Below are positions 11,091 through 21,800 of a stretch of DNA of 64,000 nucleotides, one piece after another. Numbering within the stretch: the stretch's first letter is position 1; each line of letters opens with the position of its first letter. The stretch lies in NCBI GenBank assembly GCA_020746995.1, contig JAGPXD010000003.1:6138001-6202000 (forward strand), given 5' to 3'. A model generated the notes under the pieces. It did not search any database. It was given only the letters and a program-made list of their open reading frames with translations, and had not been told where the DNA came from. Both the position numbers and the translations under genes were made by a program. This DNA comes from Plectosphaerella cucumerina (lineage: Eukaryota > Ascomycota > Sordariomycetes > Glomerellales > Plectosphaerellaceae).

Positions 11091-11585
11091 ATGTTGCGTT
11101 CGGCCGTGCTGTCGTTCGTAGCCATGAGCGTGCTACCCGCTGCCCAAGCGGACATGCGGCTGCAGTCGATTTCCAATAGGGGCCAGGACGGCTGCCCAGT
11201 CCCTGCGCCGCCTCCCAACCACTCCGCCGTTGCTCCCCCGGCAATGAACTCGCCTACGCGTGCAACCGGCGCGGCGCACCATCAAGGAGAAATGACATAC
11301 TATGATCTCGGGGTCGGGGCTTGTGGGATCGATGATGGTGGCAAAGACGACGCGGAAAACATCGTTGCGTTGTCACATCTGCTCATGGGGGAGGAATCCA
11401 ACAGAAATCCCTTCTGCGGCAAGGTCATCACCATCCGCTTGGGGAGCCAAACGACCACGGCCGTCGTGCACGACAAATGCATGGGATGCGCCAAGGGAGA
11501 CGTCGACGTGTCCAGGGCTGTATTTAATAAGCTGGCCGGCTCACTTGACGCAGGGCGCGTGCCAGTCGAGTGGTGGTTTAACTAG
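11091..11585 (+). CDS. Small secreted RlpA-like double-psi beta-barrel protein
   Basis: The predicted protein has 164 aa and a clear signal peptide, MLRSAVLSFVAMSVLPAAQA. The C-terminal 95 residues form a double-psi beta-barrel of the expansin/RlpA/allergen Asp f 7 type. Key stretches are MTYYDLGVGACGIDD, NPFCGKVITIRLGSQ, TAVVHDKCMGCAKGDVDVS and the terminal VPVEWWFN. It retains the paired cysteines (C-G-I, F-C-G, C-M-G-C) seen in fungal members. Such proteins act in the extracellular space and may bind cell wall, and enzymatic activity is rarely shown. An in-frame ATG at 11067 would add eight residues; I preferred 11091 because it places the signal peptide at the very start. Confidence 0.88.
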   Translation: MLRSAVLSFVAMSVLPAAQADMRLQSISNRGQDGCPVPAPPPNHSAVAPPAMNSPTRATGAAHHQGEMTYYDLGVGACGIDDGGKDDAENIVALSHLLMGEESNRNPFCGKVITIRLGSQTTTAVVHDKCMGCAKGDVDVSRAVFNKLAGSLDAGRVPVEWWFN

Positions 11586-12090
11586 GGCGGAGAGAAGCGC
11601 TCTATTGGTTAAGAAGCCCTTTGCGGAGCTGGAGGACCTTCGTGGTTGATCTTGGTGAATATCGGATCGAGGTTTTGCCCTTGTTCGTTTCCATTTTGCC
11701 CGCCATGTTCCGCTGGCCTCCTTGTGTGTCCATGTGCAACTGCAACATCGAAAAAGAGAACCTAGGTTGTTCCTTCCAGACCACAGCTTGCCGACCGCTG
11801 CTGTCGCTTTCCGCTTTGCTACGGTGTGGCATCATTCTAATCTTTCTCTCGCCTCGTTGCCGCGAAGGCGAGGACGGCCTCGGCAGATTCAAACTTCCTG
11901 GCGGCTGGCTGAGGACTATGAGCAACAGTTCAAGGACCACGGGGCTCATTTGCAAGGACAATCAACGGTACCGCGACATGGCGCTGGAAGGCTTAGCTAG
12001 CGAAACATCCATCAACATCATGGCCTTGATCTGCAAGGCGCAGGTATCGCAGGATAGAGAATTGGCAGGTGCAGTGACTTCTGGTCATGG
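11586..12090. other. Intergenic region, no clear gene
   Basis: A plus-strand open stretch continues through this region but shows no recognised motif and is probably 3' untranslated sequence and spacer. Confidence 0.4.
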
Positions 12091-12710
12091 CTACAGTATG
12101 CCACGAATCTTTCCTTGGTGCCTAGCCCTGCTGTATGGCCTTGTGAAAACTGCATCGCAAGTTCCAACCCCGCAAGGGAGCGTGTTTTGCGCATTGTGAG
12201 ACTTAAGATGCCTCTTCATTTCCCCCCTTTCGGTTAACCCGTAAGCCACAAAGGTTGCACACGAATGGTTTAACGTGTCACTTGATGTGCTTCCTGGGGT
12301 CAACAATCAGCACGATTCATCTGGATCCTCCAGATCTCTTGATCGTACCTGGCTTCAAACGGCTGGCAGAATGAGTGGCTGCAGGAGGGTTCGTATCGGC
12401 AAAAGAGGACTCCACCTCGATCGACCAAGTGGTCTGTCCAAAGCGCCATATCATGCTCAGTGACGAGCCTTGCAAAGTCTTCGGTAATGACAGACTCGCC
12501 ACCTCCTTGCGGCGCGGACGGAAAGGACTGTGCGGTGATGCCGTCATCATTCTCATCCAAAGCCGGATCTGCGTACTCACGCCCACATCGGTCATCCTTC
12601 AAGAACACAATGGCCCCTAGAGCCGTGCTTAACCTGACAGACAAGCTGCGCGTCTTGATCCTGGAAACAGTGGTAGTTAAGATGGTCAACCATGTAGTCA
12701 AGATTTCCAT
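12091..12710 (-). pseudogene. C2H2 zinc-finger pseudogene
   Basis: Zinc-finger text is visible but scattered over frames. CRYEPSCSHSFCQPFEARYD, in an open stretch from 12710, is followed by a stop. A second frame gives HVKPFVCNLCGLRVNRKG just after an in-frame TGA. A further frame shift at a run of six G leads to EMKRHLKSH and CGVGTCDAVFTRPYSRARH. At least one stop looks like CGA changed to TGA, a transition expected from repeat-induced point mutation. The ancestral protein was a fungal C2H2 factor with at least three fingers. It is not an obvious copy of the finger gene at 1724-2614. Confidence 0.65.
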
Positions 12711-13680
12711 CCACCGGCAGCCATCACTTCGGCATGTCGAGGCTCCAAGGCTGTATCAAAAATTACAGGAACACGTTCTGCAGCTTTATGACATGGTCTG
12801 CCAATATGGAACAATATTTTGCACCTAGACCTGCAACAGCGCAGCAGTGTGCTCTTCTAGTGGAAGCCGAAAGAATCGGACAGGCCGTCTTATACCCACA
12901 AGGCTGCCATGGTCCTGTACCAGGTGTTGTAGTAGCCTTCAGTACAAAACCAGACCAATGCCAGTGACTGCGAAGGTGAACTACTGTTACCTATTGTGTC
13001 TTAAAGATGCATGATTCGTTGTTGCGACTTCATCGCCCCGGAGCACGATGATCACTGATCAGAGGGTTTCTTCGTCAGCCAAAGCCGCATCTCGCGCCCT
13101 TCTGACTGCGCATACCTACTCCCGAGACTCATTCCAGCTCCTCGCAGTTTGAAGCGCTGTTTGTGCGAACGCCAGGGGTAAGAGGCGTCTTAACGACGCA
13201 GGAGATTAGGCTATGAAGAGCCTCACCGATAGATGCCTCTTGAACATGATGGCTTCTCACAGTGGACCCCTTGCCCCCTGGTCATACAGGGCTTTTGGCG
13301 CCAAGCCAGCTGGGCAATGGTGCTCATGCTGCCACGTCTCGCAACCCGCATCCGGACACCGTAAAGGCGGTCGCATGTTATTTGGCCATGTGGCTCCAAG
13401 GTCAGGATTTGTAAACACACCGCTGCGGAAATGAATGCAAGCCGGCGCTCGAAGTGACAAATGAACTCAGCCGCAGCTTACAAGCTGCTTTATGGACAAT
13501 CCCATCCATTGACCATGACAAGCACAGGCCCCCGGGTCGAAACATTATATATTTGTGCCTTCGTGCGCCGATTCCGTTCACCAGTCTCAATCGTTCTTAT
13601 TTCGCTTGTCTCGTGTCATACACAACTCTCATTTCATCTAAGCTCCCTCTCGAAAATTATCCGTCCATCTAAATGACACT
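12711..13680. other. Intergenic region with a promoter near its end
   Basis: No gene is evident. A TATA-like TATATAT occurs at 13546-13552, followed by a pyrimidine-rich leader up to the small ORF at 13681. Confidence 0.45.
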
Positions 13681-13788
13681 ATGCAAGAATACAGCCAACC
13701 ACGCGTATGCGGTTGCTTCTGTGACTGTGTAACGCCTTTAACCGACTATGCGCCCTTGTGTTCCAAGTGTGAGAAGGAACACCAGTAA
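13681..13788 (+). CDS. 35-aa Cys-rich small ORF
   Basis: The ORF starts MQEYSQPRVCGCFCDC and ends LCSKCEKEHQ. Six cysteines form a C-x-C-x-C-x-C cluster plus a C-x2-C, which suggests a metal-binding or zinc-ribbon-like micro-protein. It has a credible promoter: TATATAT about 130 bp upstream and a C/T-rich leader. Another ATG in a different frame lies 8 bp upstream and would give a 19-aa peptide. Nothing is recognised for certain. It could be the only exon of a real tiny gene or chance. Confidence 0.35.
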   Translation: MQEYSQPRVCGCFCDCVTPLTDYAPLCSKCEKEHQ

Positions 13789-13828
13789 AATGAAAGTGCA
13801 TCAGTGAGTACTTAAGGATCCTGTCTCG

Positions 13829-14203
13829 ATGAATACAGACAATAACATTCAAACCACAAAGGTATCCTCACTTCCGATTGCCAAGTGCAACGAAGTGCTC
13901 GAGTGCCCCAGTTGGCGGACAGACTGCAAGATAGCGAGGTCCTTTGAGCAGCAAGGCGGGTCCGAGAGAAATGCTCGTCGGCTGGTGCGCGACTGGCTGT
14001 GTGACGAGGCCAACGGGCGGCGGCTGATGGTGCTGGACAATACCGACGATCACCGGGTATTCTAAAAGAGGCAGGCAGACGACCGAGAGCCCCTCGCGTC
14101 ATACCTACCACAGAGCAAACATGGATCAATCCTGGTTACATCACGAAGCCGAGACGTGACTGGAAATAAGCAAGAGGGATCTATTTTAACCAATCGGACG
14201 GTC
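13829..14203 (+). pseudogene. NB-ARC (NLR) fragment
   Basis: The plus strand encodes RRLVRDWLCDEANGRRLMVL followed by DNTDD. This is the Walker B region typical of fungal NB-ARC proteins with TPR repeats. The frame stops at 14065. In another frame EPLASYLPQSKHGSILVTSR follows, which is the next conserved block of the same domain (sensor/RNBS-B-like). The P-loop before it and the TPRs after it are missing. It is a short relic of an NLR-type cytoplasmic receptor, the class used in heterokaryon incompatibility and fungal innate responses. It lies between the Cys-rich ORF and the chitinase. Confidence 0.7.
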
Positions 14204-14332
14204 GACTTCCGGTCCGCGTGCGCAGCATGCCGGCACTACAATGTCGCCTCCTGCGCTCCCATTCAAAGTGCCTTCCCGTGCGACCGCCCCCGTGACCGCC
14301 TCCGCCGGCCTTGCGACCTGCAATCCCGCCCC

Positions 14333-15725
14333 TCATTCCAGCTTTCTTCTGATGTTTTCGTAGCGGCTGATCGGGTACTCAAGATGATTTCGACTGTCGC
14401 CGAGGAAGGATCCCCCCAGAGCCTCGAAACTCGTGGTGATCAGGCTGTCCCCGTCAGTGCTGTCGCCGCTGGCCTCCCAGAACATAGACCCTCCGAGACC
14501 CTTGTCCCTGATGTAGGAAGCCTTGATCTTCACCGTCCTCGGAGTGTCGTACGAGATGAGCGTCCTGGCCTGGGCGTCGTAGCTGAAGGACGCCACGGCC
14601 GTGTCGTCGTACATAACTTCGGCGCCCGGTTGCGGGAGTGCTTTGTAGTCCCATGCGCCCGAATCCTCCATGCTACCGTCGTCCCATGAACCCCTGCCAA
14701 CGCCGCAAAAGGGCTCGCCTAGCCCGGCCGTGTTCTGGAAGGCCCGGCCGAAGAGCGGCATGCCGAGCACGATCTGAGATGCGGGCACCCCAGCCTCCAG
14801 ATAGGCGGCAACGGCAGCGTCCGTGGAGAAGGGGGTGGTTGTGCTTTTGGCCGCGTTCGCGTAGAGGTTGGCCTGGTGGGCGGCATGTGACGCGCCTGGG
14901 CCAGCATAATCGTAGCCCATCAGATAGAAGGCGTCGACGAGGCCCGAGATCCTCTTTAGATCCAGCTTTTCATAATGGGCCTTGCCGGCGGACGCCGCGA
15001 TCGTGAGGAGGAAGCGATAGGCGGGAGCGTGCTGCGAAGCGTACTCGTCGAGTTCATCACGCACAACCGAGAGCAAGAGTGCGAGGTTCTCTGCCTCTTC
15101 TGTGTCTTTTGGGTACTCCCAATCGATGTCAATTCCGTCGAAACCCCAGTCCTTCATCAGAACCACGGACGACCTGGCAAATGTCAACCGCCCGACATCA
15201 GTGCTGGCGACGGCGGAGAAGTTGGCCGACTGTGTCCAGCCGCCGATGCTGAGCAGGGTCTTCAGACCTCGATTGGACTTCTTCAGATTGAAGAGCTGCT
15301 TGACGCAGCCGTAGGCGTTCTCTCCGCTTTCGGTCCATGCTGGCGACGGGTCAGCGCCTTGCTCCTTCCGCGTGGCCGCGGCTTACAGTCCGTCGGGTAT
15401 CGCCGCTCCAGGTCCGAGTAGCTGTCTTTAGTGTAGCTAACAAAGGTTATTCTGGGTCACCGATCAACAAAGGGTCGGTGCGCCCTACACTTGTCCTGAA
15501 GGCAGCACATCCATGAACGCGTAGAGAACATGCGAGATCTCTGCGGCAGGGAGGTCCTGGGGATGGTAGTCTCGCTTGTATACCGCCCTATGTGCTACGT
15601 GAGTGCCCATCCAGCGCCCCCTAGAATGCGTCTCACCAGCTTGGGAAGTAGACCGCATTCTGATAGCAGGCGGACATGCCGACGGAGGCCATCAGGAAGA
15701 GGAGCGCGTTGGTTACCAGTGCCAT
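14333..15725 (-). CDS. GH18 chitinase, secreted
   Basis: The predicted 414-aa endochitinase comes from exons 15725-15637, 15587-15489, 15436-15387 and 15339-14333. It starts with a signal peptide, MALVTNALLFLMASVGMSA. YFPSWAVYKRDYHPQDLP follows, with its first intron inside the Trp codon, then SHVLYAFMDV and KTLLSIGGWTQSANF. The active site DGIDIDWEYP has all three catalytic acids, near residues 147-156. Later motifs are LVDAFYLMGYDYAG, GVPASQIVLGMPLFGRAF and GGSMFWEASGD. It hydrolyses chitin outside the cell. The length and lack of a binding module fit the ChiB/Chit42 type. A decayed related GH18 fragment lies at 30540-30845. The deaminase and patatin genes follow to the right. Confidence 0.92.
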
Positions 15726-16305
15726 CTTGAGGGGAATGAGATGGGCCAGAAGGAGAGGGCGACGGCCTGCGTCGAGGTGATGCGAACCGGAAACAGTGCC
15801 ACCGGCTCTACGACGGTCTATTTGAGTACGACGACGACCCAAAGTCGGGACCTCTAAAGTAGTCCAGATGCGCGCGGATGGGAGGGCCGCGTTTCTGTCC
15901 CTCCTGCCAGCTGGCTTCTTCTGGTGCCAGGGAAACACCTCATCCGGGCGGAGCTCCACCGAGCGTTTGACGCGAGGATCGGGCCGCAACGGGACCCGGC
16001 CGTCGCCCAAGCCCAGCCAGCCCCTACTTCAGAAGTACGGTCTGACCATACGTCGGGAACATGGCGAACCTTGTCGGCAAGCAGTAAATCTCCATGTCTT
16101 CAAACCTGCTGACACCCTTGCGGAGCTGATCCATGTTTGCCGAGATCAGCTCTCGCCTTTGGGCGATGCCTGGAGAAATGCCATGGGCAGGCGTTGTTGG
16201 TTGGGCTGCGTTGCCGGCGTTTGTGTCACCATGACCGTCTGTTGGTCATGACATCACCCAAGCTGCAGAAAAGCCTCAAAGCTTCGAGTTCTTCCCAACA
16301 ACACC
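15726..16305. other. Spacer between the divergent chitinase and deaminase genes
   Basis: This interval carries the promoters of both genes. No further gene or clear TATA box was recognised. Confidence 0.5.
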
Positions 16306-18041
16306 ATGGCCGCGACCTCGAGCTTCTGGACGCCTGCCTCCAGCCGCGACTTCCACACCTCCGTCGCAAAGCTGCGTCAGCTGACAGAGATCCCATCCAA
16401 CCCTCAATACTACCGTAGTCGCCCGGTGCCAGTCCCAGAGGGACACGTCTTGTCCTTCGAAGATGAGCTCCAGATTGCCGATAACATGGCCTACCTTGCC
16501 CACCGAAGCGAGGGTGCTGTCATGGTTTCGGCGGTCACTCTGCAAGAACGATCGTCTGGTCTTGTGGTAGTTCTGGCAAGCAACTCTACCCCTTCGCCAC
16601 CGGTCATCCATGGGTTCAAGAAGATATTGAATATTGTCAGTCGGTACTCTGGAGAACGTGAGTACCCATACTCTGCTTGATATCTATAACTAACTTCCAA
16701 GGCAAACGACGTCATGAGTGTTGCCAAGACATGTTCCATGCGGTTCTGCAGCTCAGCCAACAGAGAATACTCGGGCGTATTCAACCGCCGTGGATGCCGA
16801 ACCCTTCATACATCAAAACTCAACGTCCTTTTCTACGAGATCAAATCCGATGCTGGGGGAAGAAATTCCTAGAGCGGCACGGATCCGTTCCACAGGCCCG
16901 AGCCATCTCTGCAAAGGCGTCTGAGCTCGCTCAATGCTTGGATCAACTTAACGCCGAGATGGAAGCAAACGAAATCAGCAACGTCCTCGAGTCCGTCATC
17001 AACAAGTGTGCGGAAATCGCAGCTTTTGGAAACACTAGATCTTTGGAAGAACACATCAGGATGCTCTGCCCATCATCCACGCTGCACGAAGCGCACGAAA
17101 TCCGTCAAGTCGACAAGTTGGCACGATACCTGTTCCTCTGTAAGGACTTCCTTCGGCTTGCCAGAAAGCCGCAGTATCAAAGGCTGTTTCGCAAAATGGA
17201 TGCGATCGCTCTGGAGGCCTACTCAGGAGAGGTCCCCGTAGGAACTTCCAGGAGATGTTTTGTCCACGCAGAGACGCAACAGATACTCCACTACGAGAAG
17301 CACCTACATCAACCAGCCCCAAGGTGCATTGGGTGTAGCAAGTCGGCATGTTACCTCTGCGATCTCTTGATTACCAAGCAGAACCGCTACCGCATCTCAC
17401 ATGCCCATCGGCGTCTGTACGAGAAGTGGACCATCCCGAACGTTGGCTGGATGAGCGAGGATCAGGCCGCCGTCTTCGCCACCGTCATTCAGGATATGAT
17501 GCAGGAAGTGACGGCAGCAATCCGTCGACAGCAGACTGGCGGCCGCGCCTGGACGGCTTATCCCCTCGAGAGCAGGGCGTTTTTACCTTTGTCTAGTGGA
17601 TCTACAGCCAGCGAGTCAACGGTCCAAGCCGTGTCCTCTCGCGCCTCTTCCAGGGGCACAGTTCGTGATCTGCAGCGTGGTCAACAATCGTCTGTTTGCA
17701 CCACTGTCAGCCTCTTACCATTTCGCAAAGCAATACATGCTGGGACAGGCCCGATCGAAATACAGATTGACCAACTACACCTCTCCTTGGACTTTGCCCC
17801 GGATTCTTCAGGGTATCTCTCCATAGACCGGAGATGCGACAGCCCTGGCTCCACGAGCAAACGAACACCGACCGTAGAGGCTTTGGGTATTCCAACAGAC
17901 CTTGCGATGAAGGTTGAGTGCGACCAGGGAACCAACGAGGCAAGGGTTCGGATACAAAATGGACCACAGCTCTGCGTTGAGATCAGCTTCCGCTGGGAAG
18001 GCGAAACGCCTGGGTGTAGGCCCTGTGGTCCGGGAGGCTGA
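16306..18041 (+). CDS. OTT_1508-like deaminase domain protein, second copy
   Basis: The predicted 563-aa protein comes from exons 16306-16657 and 16702-18041; the intron starts GTGAGT and keeps frame. The deaminase signature is RRCFVHAETQQILHYEKH, with His-Ala-Glu near residue 305, and CIGCSKSACYLCDLLI, with Cys-x2-Cys near 333. The helical region before it (about 60-300) and the beta-rich C-terminal part (LHLSLDFAPDSSGYLSIDRR) are typical of long mould members of this family. It is very different in sequence from the protein at 4109-5747, so the pair is not a recent duplication. It lies 800 bp upstream of the patatin gene on the same strand. The true C-terminus may extend further if there is a late intron. 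Confidence 0.87.
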
Positions 18042-18839
18042 ACGCGAGCGGCAGGAAGAGTACAGAAAGAAAAAGATGGAACACGCAAGCGGTGGCAAGG
18101 TCAATCGGGTGGCTCTGCTGCTCACGACCAGTCCATGTCTTCGATGTATGACCTGGAGCGGCATCACATCCAGCCTTCCCAAAGCTCGGCCTACCCAAGG
18201 ACAACGCGGGCATACAGTGCGTGGCATCAAACTCACGTCGGCACCGAGAAGCATGGGCTCGGAAGCCCGCGATCCTCGCGAAAATCCGGCCCTTGCGGTA
18301 AGCCTTGGCTTCATGAAAGTTTCTACTCACTACGGGCTCTGCAAGCGATACCGATGCAACGTTGGCTTCGTCCAGAGCCTTACGGGCGGAGGCCCCGGTG
18401 AGCCGGGATCCGCGCCTGGCTGGGACGTGTCTGCCAGCTCTGCTATGCCCGTGTCTGCCAGCTCTGCTATGCCCGTGTCTGCCATTCCTGCCTTGAATCG
18501 AGTCGCATCCAGCTTCTCTTCGCAGCTCCACGACAACTGCACGTTGTCTTGAAGAAAGAATCGGTCGCCTGGGAGATCGAGTAACACCCTCGCGCGACTG
18601 GGCTCGCCGCCCCTCCCAACCTTCCTTACCTCGCCGTCTGGAGTGCTTCGTTGACGATGAGGAACAGCAGTGGTGACGGGCACCAGCGGTCGCAGGAGAC
18701 CTCTTAGGAAGACCTTGATGGCGCCACAGCGCGCCCGGGTGCAGATGAACCGGTCCAGGGTGTCGTCCGGGTCAGACCGCCGCTTTTTAGACGATCTGCG
18801 CTTGCAGCACAGGGAGCAGACGGGGCGGACGGGGCGGCA
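18042..18839. other. Spacer before the patatin gene
   Basis: Positions 18428-18490 hold a short tandem repeat (24-bp unit, about 2.6 copies, containing CTGCCAGCTCTGCTATGCCC). A minus-strand stretch at 18560-18860 reads SLCCKRRSSKKRRSDPDDTL and continues openly, but nothing supports it as a gene. An upstream exon of the patatin gene could hide here. Confidence 0.4.
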
Positions 18840-21800
18840 GTGGTTCATTCTGATCAGGACGGGATTCGCGATCGTGAGACTTCTACAAGCATGACGGCGG
18901 CGATGGCGGTGGCGGGGACTGGCCGTGCCTACATACTGAGTCGGTGTACGCAGAGAAGCAAGTCCCTGATCTGGTCCCACGTCATCGCGCCGAGGGCCTT
19001 CATTCAGGCCCAGCCGAGCCCAAGCAGCCATTGCGACCCAGACCTGGACCTATATCAGTCGCTACGCCCGGCCCGTCACCGCATCTTCTCCTGCTCCCTT
19101 CCCCATCGGCGCATGGTCGCCATGAAGCCTCGTAGCCCGACTTTCTGGCTGGCGCTCAGCTCCCACGAGAGCATCACCGACCTCGTCATTTCCGACCGGC
19201 CTCGCCTAATCGCGAAACAGACCTCGCAGCCAGATGTCCAGAAACCGAGTCTGTTCGCGCTAATTGGCGGCAGGGCCAAGACGGCCGCGCTCCAAGAGCT
19301 CTTCGGCGTGAGAAGAAGGCAGCCACCGGGCTCGCCGGGTCCGTCGACCGGCATCCACCTGCATGTTGCAGCGCAGAGCAGCTTCCATGAGAGACCACTG
19401 TTGATAGTCGAGGGGGGGCTCCATGATGGAGATTTTGAGGCGGCTCCGCCATCCGACCAGCAGGACGTCAGAAGGCGGACCGTCGTGCGTCCGGCGCAGC
19501 AGGCTGCAGGAAGTCTGGACTCGGAAGCACTGTACAGTCGCCTGCTTGAACCCTTCGCCGACGTCTTTTGCTACTTCTGTGATGACCTCGGAGGCCTGGA
19601 AGCTGTCGCGCGGCACCTCGCGACGTGGCCGAATCGAGAGCCCCAGCCCGGGACCCTCGTGACGGGCGCCCGCCCGAAAATCGTGATCGTGAGCTCCACC
19701 ATCCCCCACGGCGCCCAGGGCGAGAACAAGGCAAGGGCGGACCTCCTGGGCATGGTAGAGAGGGCGGCGGGACGGAACACGTCGGCCCTGGCTTCGCAGA
19801 TCCACGTTGTCGCCCTCTTGCCCCAGGGGCGCGTGTCCGCAGCCGCTCGTCACAGGGCGCTGAAGGAGCGCATTATGCGTCTCTCGGACGAGGTGCGGCG
19901 GCGCAGGGTGGATGCGCTGTGCTTGTTTTCCGTCACCCACTTTGCCGCGTTCCTGGACGTCGCCTGCGACCATTTCGCAACCGCGCCCGATGCCCCGTTC
20001 GACTTCGTCCGGGGCGCCAGATGCCGTAGCCCAGTGCCCAAGGATGTAGAAAGCCACTTGGTCAACTTTTTCGGTCTTGCCAACTCGCCGGTCGAGCTGA
20101 TCGAGTTCGCGGCGCCCGTGGTTGGGTCGAGTCTTTTCCGGGACGCCTATCCGCCCGATGCGCACCGTAAGCTGGCCGAAAAGGCCGAGAGGCCCAGGAG
20201 GGACGGAGACTGGAGGTGAGTGGCCACCGCTGACTGACGTGGCCTAGTTTTCGACCCCAGCGACGTCTTCGAGAGCCTGTACCGCGACCCGGTGAACCAT
20301 GCCTGCTCGGGCGTGGCCTTGGCCGTGGCCGGGGATCCCGGCATGACCATGCCACGGAGCGTGCTCGTCGGTCTCGTCAAGGCGCGCTTCGTGGAGTGCT
20401 TCAGCGAGCTCGTTCACCAGCCCGCCACCGCCTCGGAGATCCATCTTCGCTTCCTCAAGAGGTTCCGGCCCCACTGGCTCCAAATCCGTAGCACCCGCAC
20501 GTGCCTGTCCTGCCTGTCGTGCGTTCCCCGCCACGGCCTACCGTGCAAGCACGTCCACTGCGACGACTGCGTCTGGGACTACGGCCACCCGTCCGACGAC
20601 GACCCCTGGACCACCATCTACGGCAGATGTCACCTCTGCGACGCCTCGCTGGCCGAGGAGGCCATCGTCCGAAGGCACCCGCCGACGGCCGGCGTAGTCA
20701 TGTTCTGCCTGGACGGCGGCGGCGCGCGAGGCATCGTGTCCCTCGAAATCCTGAAGCGCATCCACGACTCCATCGGCTTGCCGATACCACTGACCCGCTT
20801 CATCAAGGTCTTCTTCGGCATCAGCTCCGGTTGGTGTCCCTGCCAAACGCGCCGCTGACGCGGACTCGGACTCGGGCTGACGTGTTCCCAGGAGGCTTGA
20901 TCGCGGCCGAGATCTGCCTGAACGGGGCGACCATAGACCGGGCCATCGGGACGTTCAGCACGCTCGCGGAGCGCGTGTTCCACCGCCGCCGCGGCTTCCG
21001 AGTGCCTTTCCTCCCTGCGTTCGCGAGGCAGTGTCTCGCGCGCCTACTGAGCTGTTTCGCCCCGGTCCCGCAACTGAGCCGGCTCATTGACCTTCTGATA
21101 TGGCTCTGCGCGGACGGACTGTACTCCCCCCTGAACATAGAAGAGGCCCTCCGGGTGGCGTATCGCGACAGGGGGATCCTCGAGGTTTCCCACGCGAGCT
21201 CCACCGGCACCTATGTGGGGCTGCCAGTGGCCACGATCGACAAGAAGCCCCTTGAGAGGATCTTCACCAATTACAACGGCGTCGGGGAGAGGCGTCGCAG
21301 CCAAGGTAACCGTCCAAGCCCGTCCCACGTCGCGCAGAACCCCGGCGTGCGAGACTTGACGCTGACGAGCAGCAGATCACGTGGTGAGGCCGGGCGAGGG
21401 CCTCGGAAATGTGCCGTTGTGGGAAGTGTGAGTCGACCGCCGGCCGGCCCAACCGTCCTGTGATGTGGGCTGACACGACTGCAGAGGCAGAGCCGCATCC
21501 GCTGCTCCTGTGTACGCCCCTGCCGTCCCTTCTTCTGCCAAGCGTACACTGTGCCACCAAGCTAATGTCCCTAGCTTCTTCCCCCCGAAACACATCCGCG
21601 GCGTCGGCTCATTCCAGGACGCCGGGCCCCTCGTCGACCCGACCCTCTCCGCGCTTTGCGAGGTGGCGGCCCTGTTCCCCCTCCTGGACGAACCAGACGA
21701 CGTCGTCTCCATAGGGACGGGCGAGAGCCGGCCGAGCAACGCGGCGGCGACCGACGATTTGCGCGACCCGTGGGCGAACGGCGCCGTCCCGCGGCTGCGC

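Noticed and set aside
11621..12199. Plus-strand ORF of 192 codons downstream of the secreted barrel protein
   Set aside because: No motif, no plausible promoter and Cys/Ser-rich composition of chance type; its end overlaps the C2H2 relic.
18330..19031. Long minus-strand ORF (233 codons) with a Lys/Arg-rich stretch
   Set aside because: It overlaps the patatin 5' region and a 24-bp tandem repeat, has no family motif, and the plus-strand reading across the overlap is clearly conserved patatin-family sequence from about 19040 onward.
19260..20165. Minus-strand ORF of 301 codons opposite the patatin gene
   Set aside because: It is the complement of strongly supported patatin coding sequence; GC-rich genes give long antisense open frames.
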